From positions 1 to 33,584 of the forward strand of contig JABMSE010000033.1 in NCBI GenBank assembly GCA_013204645.1: a DNA stretch of 33,584 nucleotides, read 5' to 3'. This document shows, one piece after another, positions 6,973-15,084 of this stretch. Each line of letters opens with the position of its first letter. Position 1 is the stretch's first letter. The position numbers were made by a program, and so were the translations under genes. This DNA comes from Candidatus Saganbacteria bacterium (GTDB lineage Bacteria > Margulisbacteria > WOR-1 > O2-12-FULL-45-9). The notes beneath the pieces were generated by a model that saw only the letters and a program-made list of their open reading frames with translations, ran no database searches and was not told the DNA's origin.

Positions 6973-8048
6973 ACTATCTATTGCTTTTTTCGGTCCTGGC
7001 CTTAACAGCCATTGGTTTGATCATGGTTTTTTCCGCCAGCCCCACGATGGCACTTAAACTAGGGGACAGCTACTATTTCATTAAGAGACATATCCTTTAT
7101 TTATTGCTGGGATTTGCGGCTGCATATTTTGGGGTTCGCTTGGATTTATCAGTTTTAAAGAAGTGGTCCGGATTAATCTTGTTTTGTTCTGTTCTCCTTT
7201 TGTTCGTTGTATATATTCCGGGTATCGGCAAAAGAATAAGTGGGGCACAACGCTGGATTGATCTGGTTATATTTTCCTTTCAACCTGCCGAGTTAATTAA
7301 ATTTAGTATAGTCTTATTTTTGGCCAATATGCTATCTAAAACGAAAGACAAAATCTCGGATTTTTTTCGAGGGCTGCTGCCTCCGCTTATTGTGGTTGGA
7401 TTAATTATGGTGCCTATTATTGCTCAACCAGATCTTGGAACCGCTATTTGTATTTCTGTCACAGCATTTATCATGTTGTTTTGTGCTGGAGCTAATCTTT
7501 GGCATTTGATGTTTGTGGGTGGATTGGGAATAGCTTCGATCATTGCATTATCGTTTAGCAGTCCCTATCGGATGAGAAGGATGGTTGCCTTTATTAATCC
7601 TTGGAAAGATCCCCAGGGCTCAGGTTTTCACATTATCCAATCTCTTTTGGCAGTTGGCTCAGGGGGTTTTTGGGGGTTGGGTTTGGGTGCTTCCCGGCAG
7701 AAATTCTTTTATCTTCCTCAGCAGTTTACGGATTTTATTTTTGCCATTCTTTGTGAGGAATGGGGGTTTATTGGCGCTCTGGTCGTAATACTTTTATTTA
7801 TACTTTTTGCTGTCCGGGGAACAAGAATTGCCTTGACAGCAAAAGATCAATTTTGCTCACTCTTAGCTGTTGGGTTGGTTTCCTGGTTAACCCTTCAGGC
7901 CCTTATTAATATTTTGGTTGTGCTGGGGCTGCTTCCCACCACCGGTATTCCCCTTCCTTTTATAAGTTATGGCGGTACGGCTACTATCATTAATTTGTTT
8001 TCCGTGGGAATTTTATTAAACATTTCGCTGCAGGAAAAAATAAAGTGA
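6954..8048 (+). CDS. ftsW: Lipid II polymerase FtsW (SEDS family)
   Basis: SEDS-family glycosyltransferase that polymerises lipid II at the septum together with a class B PBP. 364 residues with about ten membrane helices. Motifs: GKRISGAQRWIDL, FQPAELIKFS, the catalytic-type Asp in IAQPDLGTA, INPWKDPQGSGFHIIQSL, GLGLGASRQKFFYLPQ, DFIFAILCEEWGFIG, and the closing TGIPLPFISYGGTA. The mur-operon position favours FtsW over RodA. It overlaps murD by 19 bases at its start and the murG GTG at its end. No FtsI/PBP2b partner is present in this cluster, so the partner must be encoded elsewhere. Confidence 0.95.
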   Translation: MRKPKIDYLLLFSVLALTAIGLIMVFSASPTMALKLGDSYYFIKRHILYLLLGFAAAYFGVRLDLSVLKKWSGLILFCSVLLLFVVYIPGIGKRISGAQRWIDLVIFSFQPAELIKFSIVLFLANMLSKTKDKISDFFRGLLPPLIVVGLIMVPIIAQPDLGTAICISVTAFIMLFCAGANLWHLMFVGGLGIASIIALSFSSPYRMRRMVAFINPWKDPQGSGFHIIQSLLAVGSGGFWGLGLGASRQKFFYLPQQFTDFIFAILCEEWGFIGALVVILLFILFAVRGTRIALTAKDQFCSLLAVGLVSWLTLQALINILVVLGLLPTTGIPLPFISYGGTATIINLFSVGILLNISLQEKIK

Positions 8049-9103
8049 AAATCGCAATTGTTTCCGGAGGGACTGGAGGACACATCTATCCTGGCATTGC
8101 CATTGCTGAGGAGATTAAAAAGCGTGATCCTCTCGCCCAAGTCTTATTTATCGGATCGAAAGAGGGACTTGAAAAAGACATAGTTGCCAAAAAAGGTTAT
8201 CGACTAAAATTGATCCGTTCCCGGGCCCTGCTTCGAAAATTATCCTACAAAGCTGTTTCTTCTCCCTTTATTTGTGGTATTGGTTTTTTTCAGGCCCTTT
8301 TTATACTTAATACCTTTTCCCCTAAGGTCCTGGTTTCAACTGGGGGATATGCCAGCCTTCCGGCTGTTTTAGCTGCTAAGCTGCTTTCTATACCAATTTT
8401 TGTCTGTGAGCAAAATGTTTTGCCTGGGATGGTTAACCGTTTTTGTGCAAAAATAGCAAAAAAAGTTTTTCTTTCTTTCCCGGACTCTCTCACCTATATT
8501 AAAGGAGAAGTTGTTGGGAATCCTGTAAGACCCCAAATAATAGCTGCTGATGCAAAAGAGGCACGGCAAAAATTAAATCTTAGAACTGATAAAAAGGTTG
8601 TATTAGTAATGGGAGGGAGCCAGGGATCAGAAAAAATAAATCAGGCTGTTGTTGCTTCGATTCCTAATTTGCCCCAAGACGTATATGTTCTTCATATTGT
8701 TGGGCACCGCGATTTTTGCGCGGTAAACAGTTCTATTTCGGCTAGAGATTTAAATAATTATAAGGCAGTTGCCTATATTGATGATATGGCAGTGGTCTTA
8801 GCAGCTGCGGACCTGGTTATAAGTCGCGCTGGCGCCACTGCTATATCAGAATTTTTGGTGCGAGGATTACCCATGGTGCTGATTCCCTTTCCCTATGCAG
8901 CGAGTGACCATCAAAGCTTAAATGCTAATAGCATTTCAAAAATGGGGGCGGCAATCGTGATTGCTGATTCCGATTTTACCGCCGAAAAATTTATAAAACT
9001 TGTATCGGATTCAAGTATAAACTATGCTAAAATGGGTAAGGCTGCACAGGCGCTGGCTAAACTAGATGCCTCAGAAAGGATTGTAAATTCAATTTATGCC
9101 TGA
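8045..9103 (+). CDS. murG: UDP-GlcNAc:lipid I N-acetylglucosaminyltransferase
   Basis: GT-B glycosyltransferase on the inner face of the inner membrane that adds GlcNAc to lipid I, giving lipid II. 352 residues. Visible motifs: the G-loop SGGTGGHIYPGIAIA, STGGYASLPAVLAA, CEQNVLPG, the second G-loop MGGSQGSEKIN, and the donor-site DLVISRAGATAISEFLVRG followed by PFPYAASDHQSLNA. The start is GTG in a GTGA overlap with the ftsW stop, a typical coupled junction. The last 8 bases overlap murC. Confidence 0.97.
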   Translation: MKIAIVSGGTGGHIYPGIAIAEEIKKRDPLAQVLFIGSKEGLEKDIVAKKGYRLKLIRSRALLRKLSYKAVSSPFICGIGFFQALFILNTFSPKVLVSTGGYASLPAVLAAKLLSIPIFVCEQNVLPGMVNRFCAKIAKKVFLSFPDSLTYIKGEVVGNPVRPQIIAADAKEARQKLNLRTDKKVVLVMGGSQGSEKINQAVVASIPNLPQDVYVLHIVGHRDFCAVNSSISARDLNNYKAVAYIDDMAVVLAAADLVISRAGATAISEFLVRGLPMVLIPFPYAASDHQSLNANSISKMGAAIVIADSDFTAEKFIKLVSDSSINYAKMGKAAQALAKLDASERIVNSIYA

Positions 9104-10481
9104 TTTAGATATGGACCGTGCGAAAAACATTCACCTCGTAGGTGTTGGTGGATGTGGAATGTCTGGCATTGCTAAAATCTTATTTGAGATGGGTTATAAG
9201 GTCAGCGGATCTGATATACGTGAGGGACCCAATACCATGCGCCTAAAAGATATTGGGGTTAAAACCTTAATCGGGCACGAAGCAGCTAATGTGCGTGATG
9301 CTGATGTTTTAGTTTATTCTTCGGCAGTTGATTTTAAAAACCCTGAACTCATTGAAGCCCAGGCTAAAGATATTCCTATTATTAAAAGGGCTGAAATGCT
9401 TTCCTTCCTTATGAACCAGAGCAAAATTAAGATTGCCGTTGCTGGAACCCATGGTAAAACTACCACCACTGCCATGATTGCTAAGGTTCTCGATTCCGGT
9501 CGGTTTTCCCCAACCTATTTTATTGGATGCGATATGGATTATGTGGAAGGGAATGCTCGCTTGGGAAATGGCAAGTTTGCTGTGGCAGAAGCGGACGAAT
9601 CTGACAGCTCGTTTTTGCACCTTTCTCCAACGGTTGGAATAATTACCAATATTGAAGATGACCACATGGAGCGTTTTGGCTCCATGGCAAATCTCTTGGA
9701 AACTTTTCATAAATTTGCCGAGGGTGTTTCCAAGGAGGGTTTTATCTTAATTGACGGTAGTGATCCTAATAATTTAGATTTGATGAAACGGGTTAAAGCC
9801 CGCTTCGTCACTTATGGATTAAGTGGTGACGTTTTATATAGCGCTAAGGATTTGCAGTTTAAGAATTTCAGTTCGCGCTTCAAGCTTTTTCGGGCTGGTA
9901 TTTTGCTGGGGGAGGTTGAGCTTTCTGTGCCGGGTTGGCAGAATGTTTTGAATAGTTTACCGGTTTTTGCCATTGGTTTTGAATATGGCCTGGATTTTAA
10001 TTCAATTTCCGCAGCCTTGCGTACCTTTGTGGGAGCCCGGCGTAGATTTCAGACCGTCGGACAGGAAAAAGATATTCTTATCATTGATGACTATGCCCAT
10101 CATCCAACTGAAGTTCGCGCTACTTTATCGGCTGCTCGATCAGGCTGGCCAGGTCGGCGTATTATTGCTGTTTTTCAACCACATCGTTTTAGCCGTACCC
10201 TGCTTCTAAAAGATCGGTTTGCTAAGGCCTTCTTCGATGCGGACAAAATCATTATTACCGATGTTTATGCGGCTTCGGAAAAGCCCATTCCAGGAATTTC
10301 GGGGAAAAGCATTTCTGATAAAATTTCAGATAAGGATGTTGTCTATATTGCCAGGAAGGAAAAAATTGTTGAACACTTAATGCAGGAAATAAAAAGCGGT
10401 GATATTGTTTTAACCCTGGGGGCCGGGGATATTTATACGGTAGGACGAGAAATCTTAGCCCGCCTAAGGATGCAGAAATGA
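9096..10481 (+). CDS. murC: UDP-N-acetylmuramate-L-alanine ligase
   Basis: First amino-acid-adding Mur ligase, joining L-Ala to UDP-MurNAc with ATP in the cytosol. The 461-residue length is usual. Sequence shows the N-terminal GVGGCGMSGIA Rossmann-type loop, P-loop AGTHGKTTTTAMI, AEADESDSSFL, NIEDDHMERFG, the C-terminal IDDYAHHPTEVRAT and FQPHRFSRT. It overlaps murG by 8 bases and its stop overlaps the murB ATG (ATGA). Confident by motif and context. Confidence 0.97.
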   Translation: MPDLDMDRAKNIHLVGVGGCGMSGIAKILFEMGYKVSGSDIREGPNTMRLKDIGVKTLIGHEAANVRDADVLVYSSAVDFKNPELIEAQAKDIPIIKRAEMLSFLMNQSKIKIAVAGTHGKTTTTAMIAKVLDSGRFSPTYFIGCDMDYVEGNARLGNGKFAVAEADESDSSFLHLSPTVGIITNIEDDHMERFGSMANLLETFHKFAEGVSKEGFILIDGSDPNNLDLMKRVKARFVTYGLSGDVLYSAKDLQFKNFSSRFKLFRAGILLGEVELSVPGWQNVLNSLPVFAIGFEYGLDFNSISAALRTFVGARRRFQTVGQEKDILIIDDYAHHPTEVRATLSAARSGWPGRRIIAVFQPHRFSRTLLLKDRFAKAFFDADKIIITDVYAASEKPIPGISGKSISDKISDKDVVYIARKEKIVEHLMQEIKSGDIVLTLGAGDIYTVGREILARLRMQK

Positions 10482-11338
10482 GATTTCTACGTAACGAGCC
10501 ATTAAAAAAACATACCTCATTTAAGATCGGTGGCCCGGCAGATTATTTTTGTGTGCCCAAAAACATAGACGAGCTGTGCCAGGCGCTGATTTTTGCAAAG
10601 GAGAGATCTTTGGCCATTACGATTCTTGGGGCAGGTTCAAATTTACTGGTTTTAGATAAAGGGTTTCGCGGCTTAGTAATAAAATTAGCCGGAATGCAAA
10701 ATATGATTAAATTTGATGGTACCGTGGTTGAGGTTGGAGCAGGGGTTAGACTTCCCCGCCTAATTAATGCCCTGGCGAAAAAAGGAGTGGGAGGCCTTGA
10801 GTTTTTGGTAGGCATTCCGGGTTCGGTAGGTGGAGCTGTTTTTATGAATGCTGGTGCTTGGGGAAAGGACATCGGGCGTTATGTTTTGGCTATTAATGTT
10901 ATCGACTTTAAAGGCAATCAAAAAGTAATTAAAAAAAATAAGTTAAAATTTGTCTATCGCGGCTGCAAAGTAGCAAATTGTATTATAACCAGTGTGCTTT
11001 TAAGGCTTTCAAAAAAAAGCAAAAAGGCCATCCATAAAAAAATGGTACAATACCTAGCTAAAAGGAAATCAAGTCAACCTTTGGGGGTTCCAAACTGCGG
11101 ATGTGTTTTTAGAAATCCCAAGGGGAATTTTGCCGGAAAGCTAATTGAAGAAGCAGGGGGGAAAGGTTTACGCATTGGAGATGCACAGGTATCACTAAAA
11201 CATGCTAATTTTATTGTGAATTTAGGGGAAGCCAAGGCTTGTGATGTTATAAGGCTCATGACCAGAATAGAGAAAGCAGTCTATACTGCTTCAAAAATTA
11301 CGCTTGAGCCCGAGCTCAAAATTATGGTAAAATCCTAA
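10478..11338 (+). CDS. murB: UDP-N-acetylenolpyruvoylglucosamine reductase
   Basis: FAD enzyme reducing UDP-GlcNAc-enolpyruvate to UDP-MurNAc with NADPH. 286 residues: FAD-binding motifs KKHTSFKIGGPADYF and LGAGSNLLVLDKG, the pyrophosphate loop GIPGSVGGAVFMNAGAWG, the active-site Arg in YRGCKV, and the proton-donor region PNCGCVFRNPKGN. The usual catalytic Ser of GSVFKNP is Cys here (GCVFRNP), a substitution also found in other MurB lineages. The short C-terminus lacks the E. coli insertion, so it is the compact type. Last gene of the mur operon; the tkt promoter lies within its last codons. Confidence 0.95.
   Translation: MRFLRNEPLKKHTSFKIGGPADYFCVPKNIDELCQALIFAKERSLAITILGAGSNLLVLDKGFRGLVIKLAGMQNMIKFDGTVVEVGAGVRLPRLINALAKKGVGGLEFLVGIPGSVGGAVFMNAGAWGKDIGRYVLAINVIDFKGNQKVIKKNKLKFVYRGCKVANCIITSVLLRLSKKSKKAIHKKMVQYLAKRKSSQPLGVPNCGCVFRNPKGNFAGKLIEEAGGKGLRIGDAQVSLKHANFIVNLGEAKACDVIRLMTRIEKAVYTASKITLEPELKIMVKS
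11304..11333 (+). promoter_or_regulatory. tkt promoter inside murB 3' end, leaderless type
   Basis: TTGAGC (11304-11309), 18-bp spacer, and extended -10 TGG-TAAAAT (box 11328-11333), 8 bases before the ATG of the transketolase N-subunit. No Shine-Dalgarno is present in those 8 bases. This would let the tkt genes be transcribed separately from the mur operon, with the mRNA starting at the ATG. Confidence 0.6.
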
Positions 11339-11341
11339 AAT

Positions 11342-12187
11342 ATGATTTCAAAAGAGAAAACACGAGAACTTGAGAAGATGGCCCGTCAACTTCGGCGTCA
11401 TATTATTGAAATGACCTGTGCTGCCGTCTCTGGTCATCCGGGGGGGGCTCTTTCGGCCGCCGATATGGTAGCTGCTTTATATTTTTATAAGCTGCGCTAT
11501 AATTCTCAAGATCCATCTTGGCCCGAGCGCGATCGTTTCGTGATGAGTAAAGGGCATGCGGCACCAGTTCTTTATGCTGCTTTAGCTGAGGCTGGTTATT
11601 TCCCAAAAAAATACTTAAAGACCTTACGCCAGCTTGGAAGCTCTCTTCAAGGTCATGTAGATATGTTATCGGTGCCGGGAATTGAGATGTCAACTGGCTC
11701 CCTAGGGCAGGGGCTTTCTGCAGCTAACGGCATGGCACTAGCAGCGCGGATTGATAAAAAAGATTATCATGTCTATTGCATGTTGGGAGATGGAGAATGT
11801 CAGGAAGGCCAGGTGTGGGAAGCAGCCATGACCAGCGCCCACCATAGATTGGATAATTTAACCGTTATGGTTGACCGAAATAAATATCAAATTGATGGTA
11901 AAGTTGAGGACATTAAAAATATTGAGCCCTTTGCTCTTAAATGGAAAGCATTTGGATTTAATGTTTTATCTTGTGACGGACATAATATGAAAGCTATTAT
12001 TGAGGCACTTGATAGGGCGACTGACTTTAAGGGTAAACCTACGGTTATAATTTGTGATACGGTTAAGGGTAAAGGGGTTTCTTTTATGGAAGAAAATCCC
12101 CTAAGTTACCATGGCAAGGCTCCCACGCCCGAAGAAGAAAAAAAAGCTTTGGAGCAGCTTTGCCACATAGAGGAATTTAAAATATGA
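11342..12187 (+). CDS. Transketolase, N-terminal (ThDP pyrophosphate-binding) subunit
   Basis: First half of a split transketolase, which moves two-carbon units between sugar phosphates in the non-oxidative pentose phosphate pathway. 281 residues covering the PP domain: SGHPGGALSAADMVAAL, MSKGHAAPVLYAALAEAG, STGSLGQGLSAANGMA, and the thiamine-diphosphate/Mg motif GDGECQEGQVWEAA...DRNKYQIDG. It ends with KGKGVSFMEENPLSYHGKAP. The C-terminal half is the next gene, overlapping by 4 bases. Split transketolases are normal in archaea and many bacteria. The start has no Shine-Dalgarno; a -10 box is 8 bases upstream. Confidence 0.94.
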   Translation: MISKEKTRELEKMARQLRRHIIEMTCAAVSGHPGGALSAADMVAALYFYKLRYNSQDPSWPERDRFVMSKGHAAPVLYAALAEAGYFPKKYLKTLRQLGSSLQGHVDMLSVPGIEMSTGSLGQGLSAANGMALAARIDKKDYHVYCMLGDGECQEGQVWEAAMTSAHHRLDNLTVMVDRNKYQIDGKVEDIKNIEPFALKWKAFGFNVLSCDGHNMKAIIEALDRATDFKGKPTVIICDTVKGKGVSFMEENPLSYHGKAPTPEEEKKALEQLCHIEEFKI

Positions 12188-13134
12188 ATGAAAAAAAACT
12201 TGTTGCCACCCGGGATGCTTATGGGAAAGCTTTAGTTTTGCTCGGAGAGCAGAACCCGAATATTGTGGTATTAGATGCTGATTTAGCAGCTTCTACTCGG
12301 ACTTCCATGTTTGCTAAGGAATTTCCCGAACGTTTTTTTGATATGGGGGTTGCCGAGCAGGATATGATTAGTACGGCTGCGGGCCTAGCTGCTAGTGGTA
12401 AAATTGCCTTTGCTTCAACTTTTGCTGTTTTTGGGGCAGGTCGTGCCTGGGACCAGATTAGGATTTCTGTTGCTTATACGCGGCAAAATGTGAAGATTGT
12501 CGTAACCCATGGAGGCATTACAACCGGAGAAGATGGCGCTTCTCACCAGGCCAATGAGGATCTGGCCATAATGCGTGCCATCCCTAATATGACGGTTATA
12601 GTTCCAGCGGATGCGATTGAAACAGAAAAAGTAATTAAAACTGCCGCTCTTTTTTACGGGCCAATGTATATTAGACTGAGCCGCGGCAAAACCCCTCTGG
12701 TTTATGAAAGTAAAGATGGCGACTTTAAAATTGGAAAAGGGATCGTCATGCGAAAGGGGAGGGACGTTACTATTTTTGCTTGTGGTATTATGGTTGATAA
12801 AGCTCTTGACGCGGCCCTTGCCTTGGAGGCTTCCAAAATAGATTGTCGGGTGGTTAATCTTCATACGATCAAACCGATTGATAAAGAATTGATTATTGAA
12901 TGTGCAAAGGAGACTTCTGCGGTTGTAGTTGCTGAAGAGCATTCAATTATCGGTGGACTAGGCAGCGCGGTGGCTGAGGTTTTAGTTGAAAATTGTTGTG
13001 TGCCCATGGCAAGAATTGGCGTATCTGACATGTTCGGTGAATCGGGAAAGCCCGAAGAGTTGTTGGTAAAATATGGACTCACCAGCCAAAAAATTGCCAG
13101 CGCTGTCCTAAGCGTTTTAAAAAGGAAGTTATGA
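12184..13134 (+). CDS. Transketolase, C-terminal subunit
   Basis: Second half of the split transketolase: pyrimidine-binding domain plus the C-terminal transketolase domain, 316 residues. The cofactor-activating Glu lies in MGVAEQDMISTAAGLA; THGGITTGEDGASHQANED and IPNMTVIVPADAIE are classic family motifs. The C-terminal domain shows VVNLHTIKPIDKE and VAEEHSIIGGLGSAVAEVL. It could superficially be read as a DXS-type C-half, but the partner upstream is a transketolase N-half. Coupled to it by an ATGA overlap, and to comEB downstream by a 4-base overlap. Confidence 0.94.
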   Translation: MNEKKLVATRDAYGKALVLLGEQNPNIVVLDADLAASTRTSMFAKEFPERFFDMGVAEQDMISTAAGLAASGKIAFASTFAVFGAGRAWDQIRISVAYTRQNVKIVVTHGGITTGEDGASHQANEDLAIMRAIPNMTVIVPADAIETEKVIKTAALFYGPMYIRLSRGKTPLVYESKDGDFKIGKGIVMRKGRDVTIFACGIMVDKALDAALALEASKIDCRVVNLHTIKPIDKELIIECAKETSAVVVAEEHSIIGGLGSAVAEVLVENCCVPMARIGVSDMFGESGKPEELLVKYGLTSQKIASAVLSVLKRKL

Positions 13135-13577
13135 ACCGACCTCCCTGGAATGATTACTTCATGAAAATAACGCAGGATGTCTCCGAACGAGCGACCTGCG
13201 TTAAACGTCAAGTTGGGGCTATTGTTGTAAAAGATAATCGCATCCTTTCTTCTGGTTATAATGGTGCCCCTAAGGGATTTGAGCATTGCACAGAAAAAAC
13301 CTGTATTCGCAGGCAGATGGATATTCCTTCAGGAAGGCGACATGAGCTTTGCCGAGGGTTGCATGCAGAACAAAATGCAATTATTCAAGCAGCCTGGCAT
13401 GGAGTTAAGATTTCCGGATCTACGATGTATTGCAATTATCAGCCCTGTGCCATATGCGTAAAGATGATTATTAATGCGGGGATCACAAAACTAGTTTATT
13501 CGGGGGGCTACCCAGACGAGCTTGCACGGCAATTGTTAAAAGACAGTAAACTGGAGGTAGAGAAATATGAAAAATAA
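13131..13577 (+). CDS. comEB: dCMP deaminase (ComEB type)
   Basis: Zinc-dependent deaminase converting dCMP to dUMP, feeding thymidylate synthesis. 148 residues of the cytidine/deoxycytidylate deaminase fold. The zinc site is plain: HAEQNA (about residue 78) with the proton-shuttling Glu, and PCAIC (about 104-108). VKRQVGAIVVKDNRILSSGYNG is the typical substrate-side strand. Family members of this type often carry an extra Cys/His zinc site, here matching HCTEKTCIRR. It overlaps the transketolase C-half by 4 bases and pheA by 11. Alternative name: ComE operon protein 2. Confidence 0.92.
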   Translation: MNRPPWNDYFMKITQDVSERATCVKRQVGAIVVKDNRILSSGYNGAPKGFEHCTEKTCIRRQMDIPSGRRHELCRGLHAEQNAIIQAAWHGVKISGSTMYCNYQPCAICVKMIINAGITKLVYSGGYPDELARQLLKDSKLEVEKYEK

Positions 13578-14439
13578 AATAAAAGCCGGGTTTTTGGGGC
13601 CCGAAGGCACCTTTTGTGAAGAAGCGAGTAAAATATATGCAAAAAGAATTGAGGGAAAAGTAGCGTTCATTCCCTATACCACCATTCATGATCTCTTGTT
13701 TGCGGTTGATCGCGGTCGTTTGACCGAGGCCATTGTTCCAATTGAAAATTCAATTGAGGGCACAGTTGGGATTGTAACGGATATGTTAGTGAAAGATGTA
13801 GCGCTTGTTATTCGCCAGGAAGTTGTGCTTGATATCTCTCATTATTTGATCGCCCAAAGGGGTGTTAATTTGAAGGATGTCACGGATGTGATTTCTCATC
13901 CCCAGGCCCTTGACCAATGCAAGGATTTTTTGCGCAAAAAACTCCCAAAGGCAAAACTCCATTTATCCTATAGCACTTCCAACGCCGTAAAACAGGTTGC
14001 AATTTCTTTAGGGGAGAGGGTGATTGCCCATGGCAGGGTCAAAGGCCGAGTTTTTGCCGCCATCGGAAATAGAAACTCGGCAAAACTTTACGGATTAAAT
14101 ATCCTGGCCAGGAAAATTAATGCAAAAGATAACCAAACGCGCTTTGTTGTTTTGGCTAAAAAGGATCATCCGCCAGCGAAAAAAAACAAAACATCAATTG
14201 TCTTTTCCATTCGAAGTGATCGACCGGGTGGGTTACATGATGTCCTAGCAGTCTTTGCAAAGCGCAATATTAATCTAACAAAGATTGAATCCCGCCCTTC
14301 TAAAAGGGCACTTGGGGATTATTACTTTTTTGCTGATATGCACGGACACCGCACAGATCGAGTGCTGGCCCAAGCGCTCCAAGAGATCAAGAAAAAGACA
14401 TCGTTCTTTAAGCTTTTGGGGTCCTATCCGAGAAAATGA
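13567..14439 (+). CDS. pheA: Prephenate dehydratase
   Basis: Converts prephenate to phenylpyruvate for phenylalanine synthesis; monofunctional form without a chorismate mutase domain. 290 residues: PDT domain from AGFLGPEGTFCEEA through PIENSIEGTVG and SHPQALDQCKDFL to the essential Thr-Arg-Phe motif NQTRFVVLAKK (Thr at about 191). A C-terminal ACT regulatory domain follows (about 207-290) with DRPGGLHDVLAVFAKRNINL and KIESRPSK, the expected phenylalanine-binding site. So feedback inhibition by Phe is likely (family knowledge). The GGAGGTAG site at about 13553-13560 supports the ATG at 13567. It overlaps comEB by 11 bases. Confidence 0.95.
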   Translation: MKNKIKAGFLGPEGTFCEEASKIYAKRIEGKVAFIPYTTIHDLLFAVDRGRLTEAIVPIENSIEGTVGIVTDMLVKDVALVIRQEVVLDISHYLIAQRGVNLKDVTDVISHPQALDQCKDFLRKKLPKAKLHLSYSTSNAVKQVAISLGERVIAHGRVKGRVFAAIGNRNSAKLYGLNILARKINAKDNQTRFVVLAKKDHPPAKKNKTSIVFSIRSDRPGGLHDVLAVFAKRNINLTKIESRPSKRALGDYYFFADMHGHRTDRVLAQALQEIKKKTSFFKLLGSYPRK

Positions 14440-14508
14440 CAAATGATGGTATCCGCAACATAGTGCTCGAGGGAGCTATGTCTTGTTTGGTTATTGTATC
14501 TTGCTATC

Positions 14509-14537
14509 TTGTATCTTGTCCTAGAAAGGAGTAAAAT
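14509..14537 (+). promoter_or_regulatory. Possible promoter for the YtxH cluster
   Basis: TTGTAT (14509-14514), 17-bp spacer, TAAAAT (14532-14537), then 6 bases to the ATG at 14544. Spacing matches the leaderless promoters elsewhere in the window, but here an AAAGGAG lies 12 bases before the ATG, so a conventional mRNA is equally possible. The -35 is weak. Confidence 0.4.
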
Positions 14538-14543
14538 TAATCC

Positions 14544-14771
14544 ATGTCAAACAGGGGATCTCATTTTTTAGAGGGATTGATGCTTGGTGGCTTGTTGGGG
14601 GCAGCCATTGGCATTCTCTTTGCTCCTTCTGCTGGTGAGAAACTAAGGATAAAAATAAGAGGGATATTAAAAGAAATGGATTTGGAAGAAATCCTTAATC
14701 AATTTGGGGAAGCTTTTGACGAAGGCTTACAAGAAACAGAAAGAGTCCAAAACGAGATAAAGGAGGAATAA
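14544..14771 (+). CDS. YtxH-domain protein, paralogue 1
   Basis: 75 residues. The N-terminal glycine-rich membrane segment GLMLGGLLGAAIGILFAPSAGEK is followed by the basic RIKIRG and a charged coiled-coil-like tail. This is the signature of the YtxH family (Gly-rich helix, LFAP.sGe..R). YtxH proteins are small membrane-anchored proteins linked in Firmicutes to stress response; a biochemical role is not established. Start from AAAGGAG 12 bases upstream or from a leaderless message. It is 3 bases from a DUF948-like gene and followed by a second YtxH, a common partnership. Confidence 0.82.
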   Translation: MSNRGSHFLEGLMLGGLLGAAIGILFAPSAGEKLRIKIRGILKEMDLEEILNQFGEAFDEGLQETERVQNEIKEE

Positions 14772-14774
14772 ATC

Positions 14775-14996
14775 ATGCTTTATACTTATTTGATTAACAT
14801 TTTAATTGGCTGTGCTATTTTACTTTTGATAGCGATGGTCGTGTCAGTTATTCAGCTAATCTATATACTAAATGATGCCCGTCAGGTCTCGAAAGAATGC
14901 AAGGATAAGTTCCTTGTCCTCACATCGGTTGTGGATATTGCGTCGGTTTTTTTGAATGGACTTGGCCTTTTCAAAAAACGGGTAAAAAAAAAGTAG
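14775..14996 (+). CDS. DUF948-like membrane protein, in-frame part of a probable frameshifted gene
   Basis: 73 residues in the zero frame: one N-terminal membrane helix (about 6-30) and a helical segment (QLIYILNDARQVSKECKDKF...VVDIASVFLNGLGLF) ending in KKRVKKK. The layout matches small DUF948/YtxG-like proteins that accompany YtxH. The frame stops at TAG right after an A9-G run. In the -1 frame the sequence continues for 29 codons (ENLSFVAVVAGIIKGVSVLV, then a basic tail) and stops in a TAATG overlap with the next gene. The full product would be 103 residues. AGGAGG about 8 bases upstream supports the ATG. Frameshifting, transcript slippage or an assembly error in the A run are the alternatives. 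Confidence 0.75.
   Translation: MLYTYLINILIGCAILLLIAMVVSVIQLIYILNDARQVSKECKDKFLVLTSVVDIASVFLNGLGLFKKRVKKK
14987..14993 (+). promoter_or_regulatory. Candidate -1 frameshift site (A AAA AAG)
   Basis: The heptamer A AAA AAG lies in the correct phase (zero-frame codons AAA and AAG) and is followed at once by TAG. It is the same heptamer used by E. coli dnaX and sits in a run of nine A, which could also cause RNA polymerase slippage. Slipping back one base joins the upstream frame to an open -1 frame that ends at 15083-15085. No strong downstream stem-loop is visible, which weakens a purely ribosomal mechanism. Confidence 0.6.
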
Positions 14997-15084
14997 AAAC
15001 TGAAAATTTAAGCTTTGTGGCCGTAGTTGCTGGCATTATTAAAGGGGTTTCTGTTTTAGTAAAAGAGAAAAGGAGGGAAAGCTA

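Noticed and set aside
9309..9710. 133-residue minus-strand frame inside murC
   Set aside because: It lies wholly within murC, has no family motif and no ribosome-binding site; a shadow of the real frame.
12415..12942. 175-residue minus-strand frame inside the transketolase C-half
   Set aside because: Fully antisense to an intact conserved gene and without recognisable domain.
14458..14481. ACATAG/CTATGT hairpin after pheA as a terminator
   Set aside because: Only six mostly A/T pairs with a 12-base loop and no T run.
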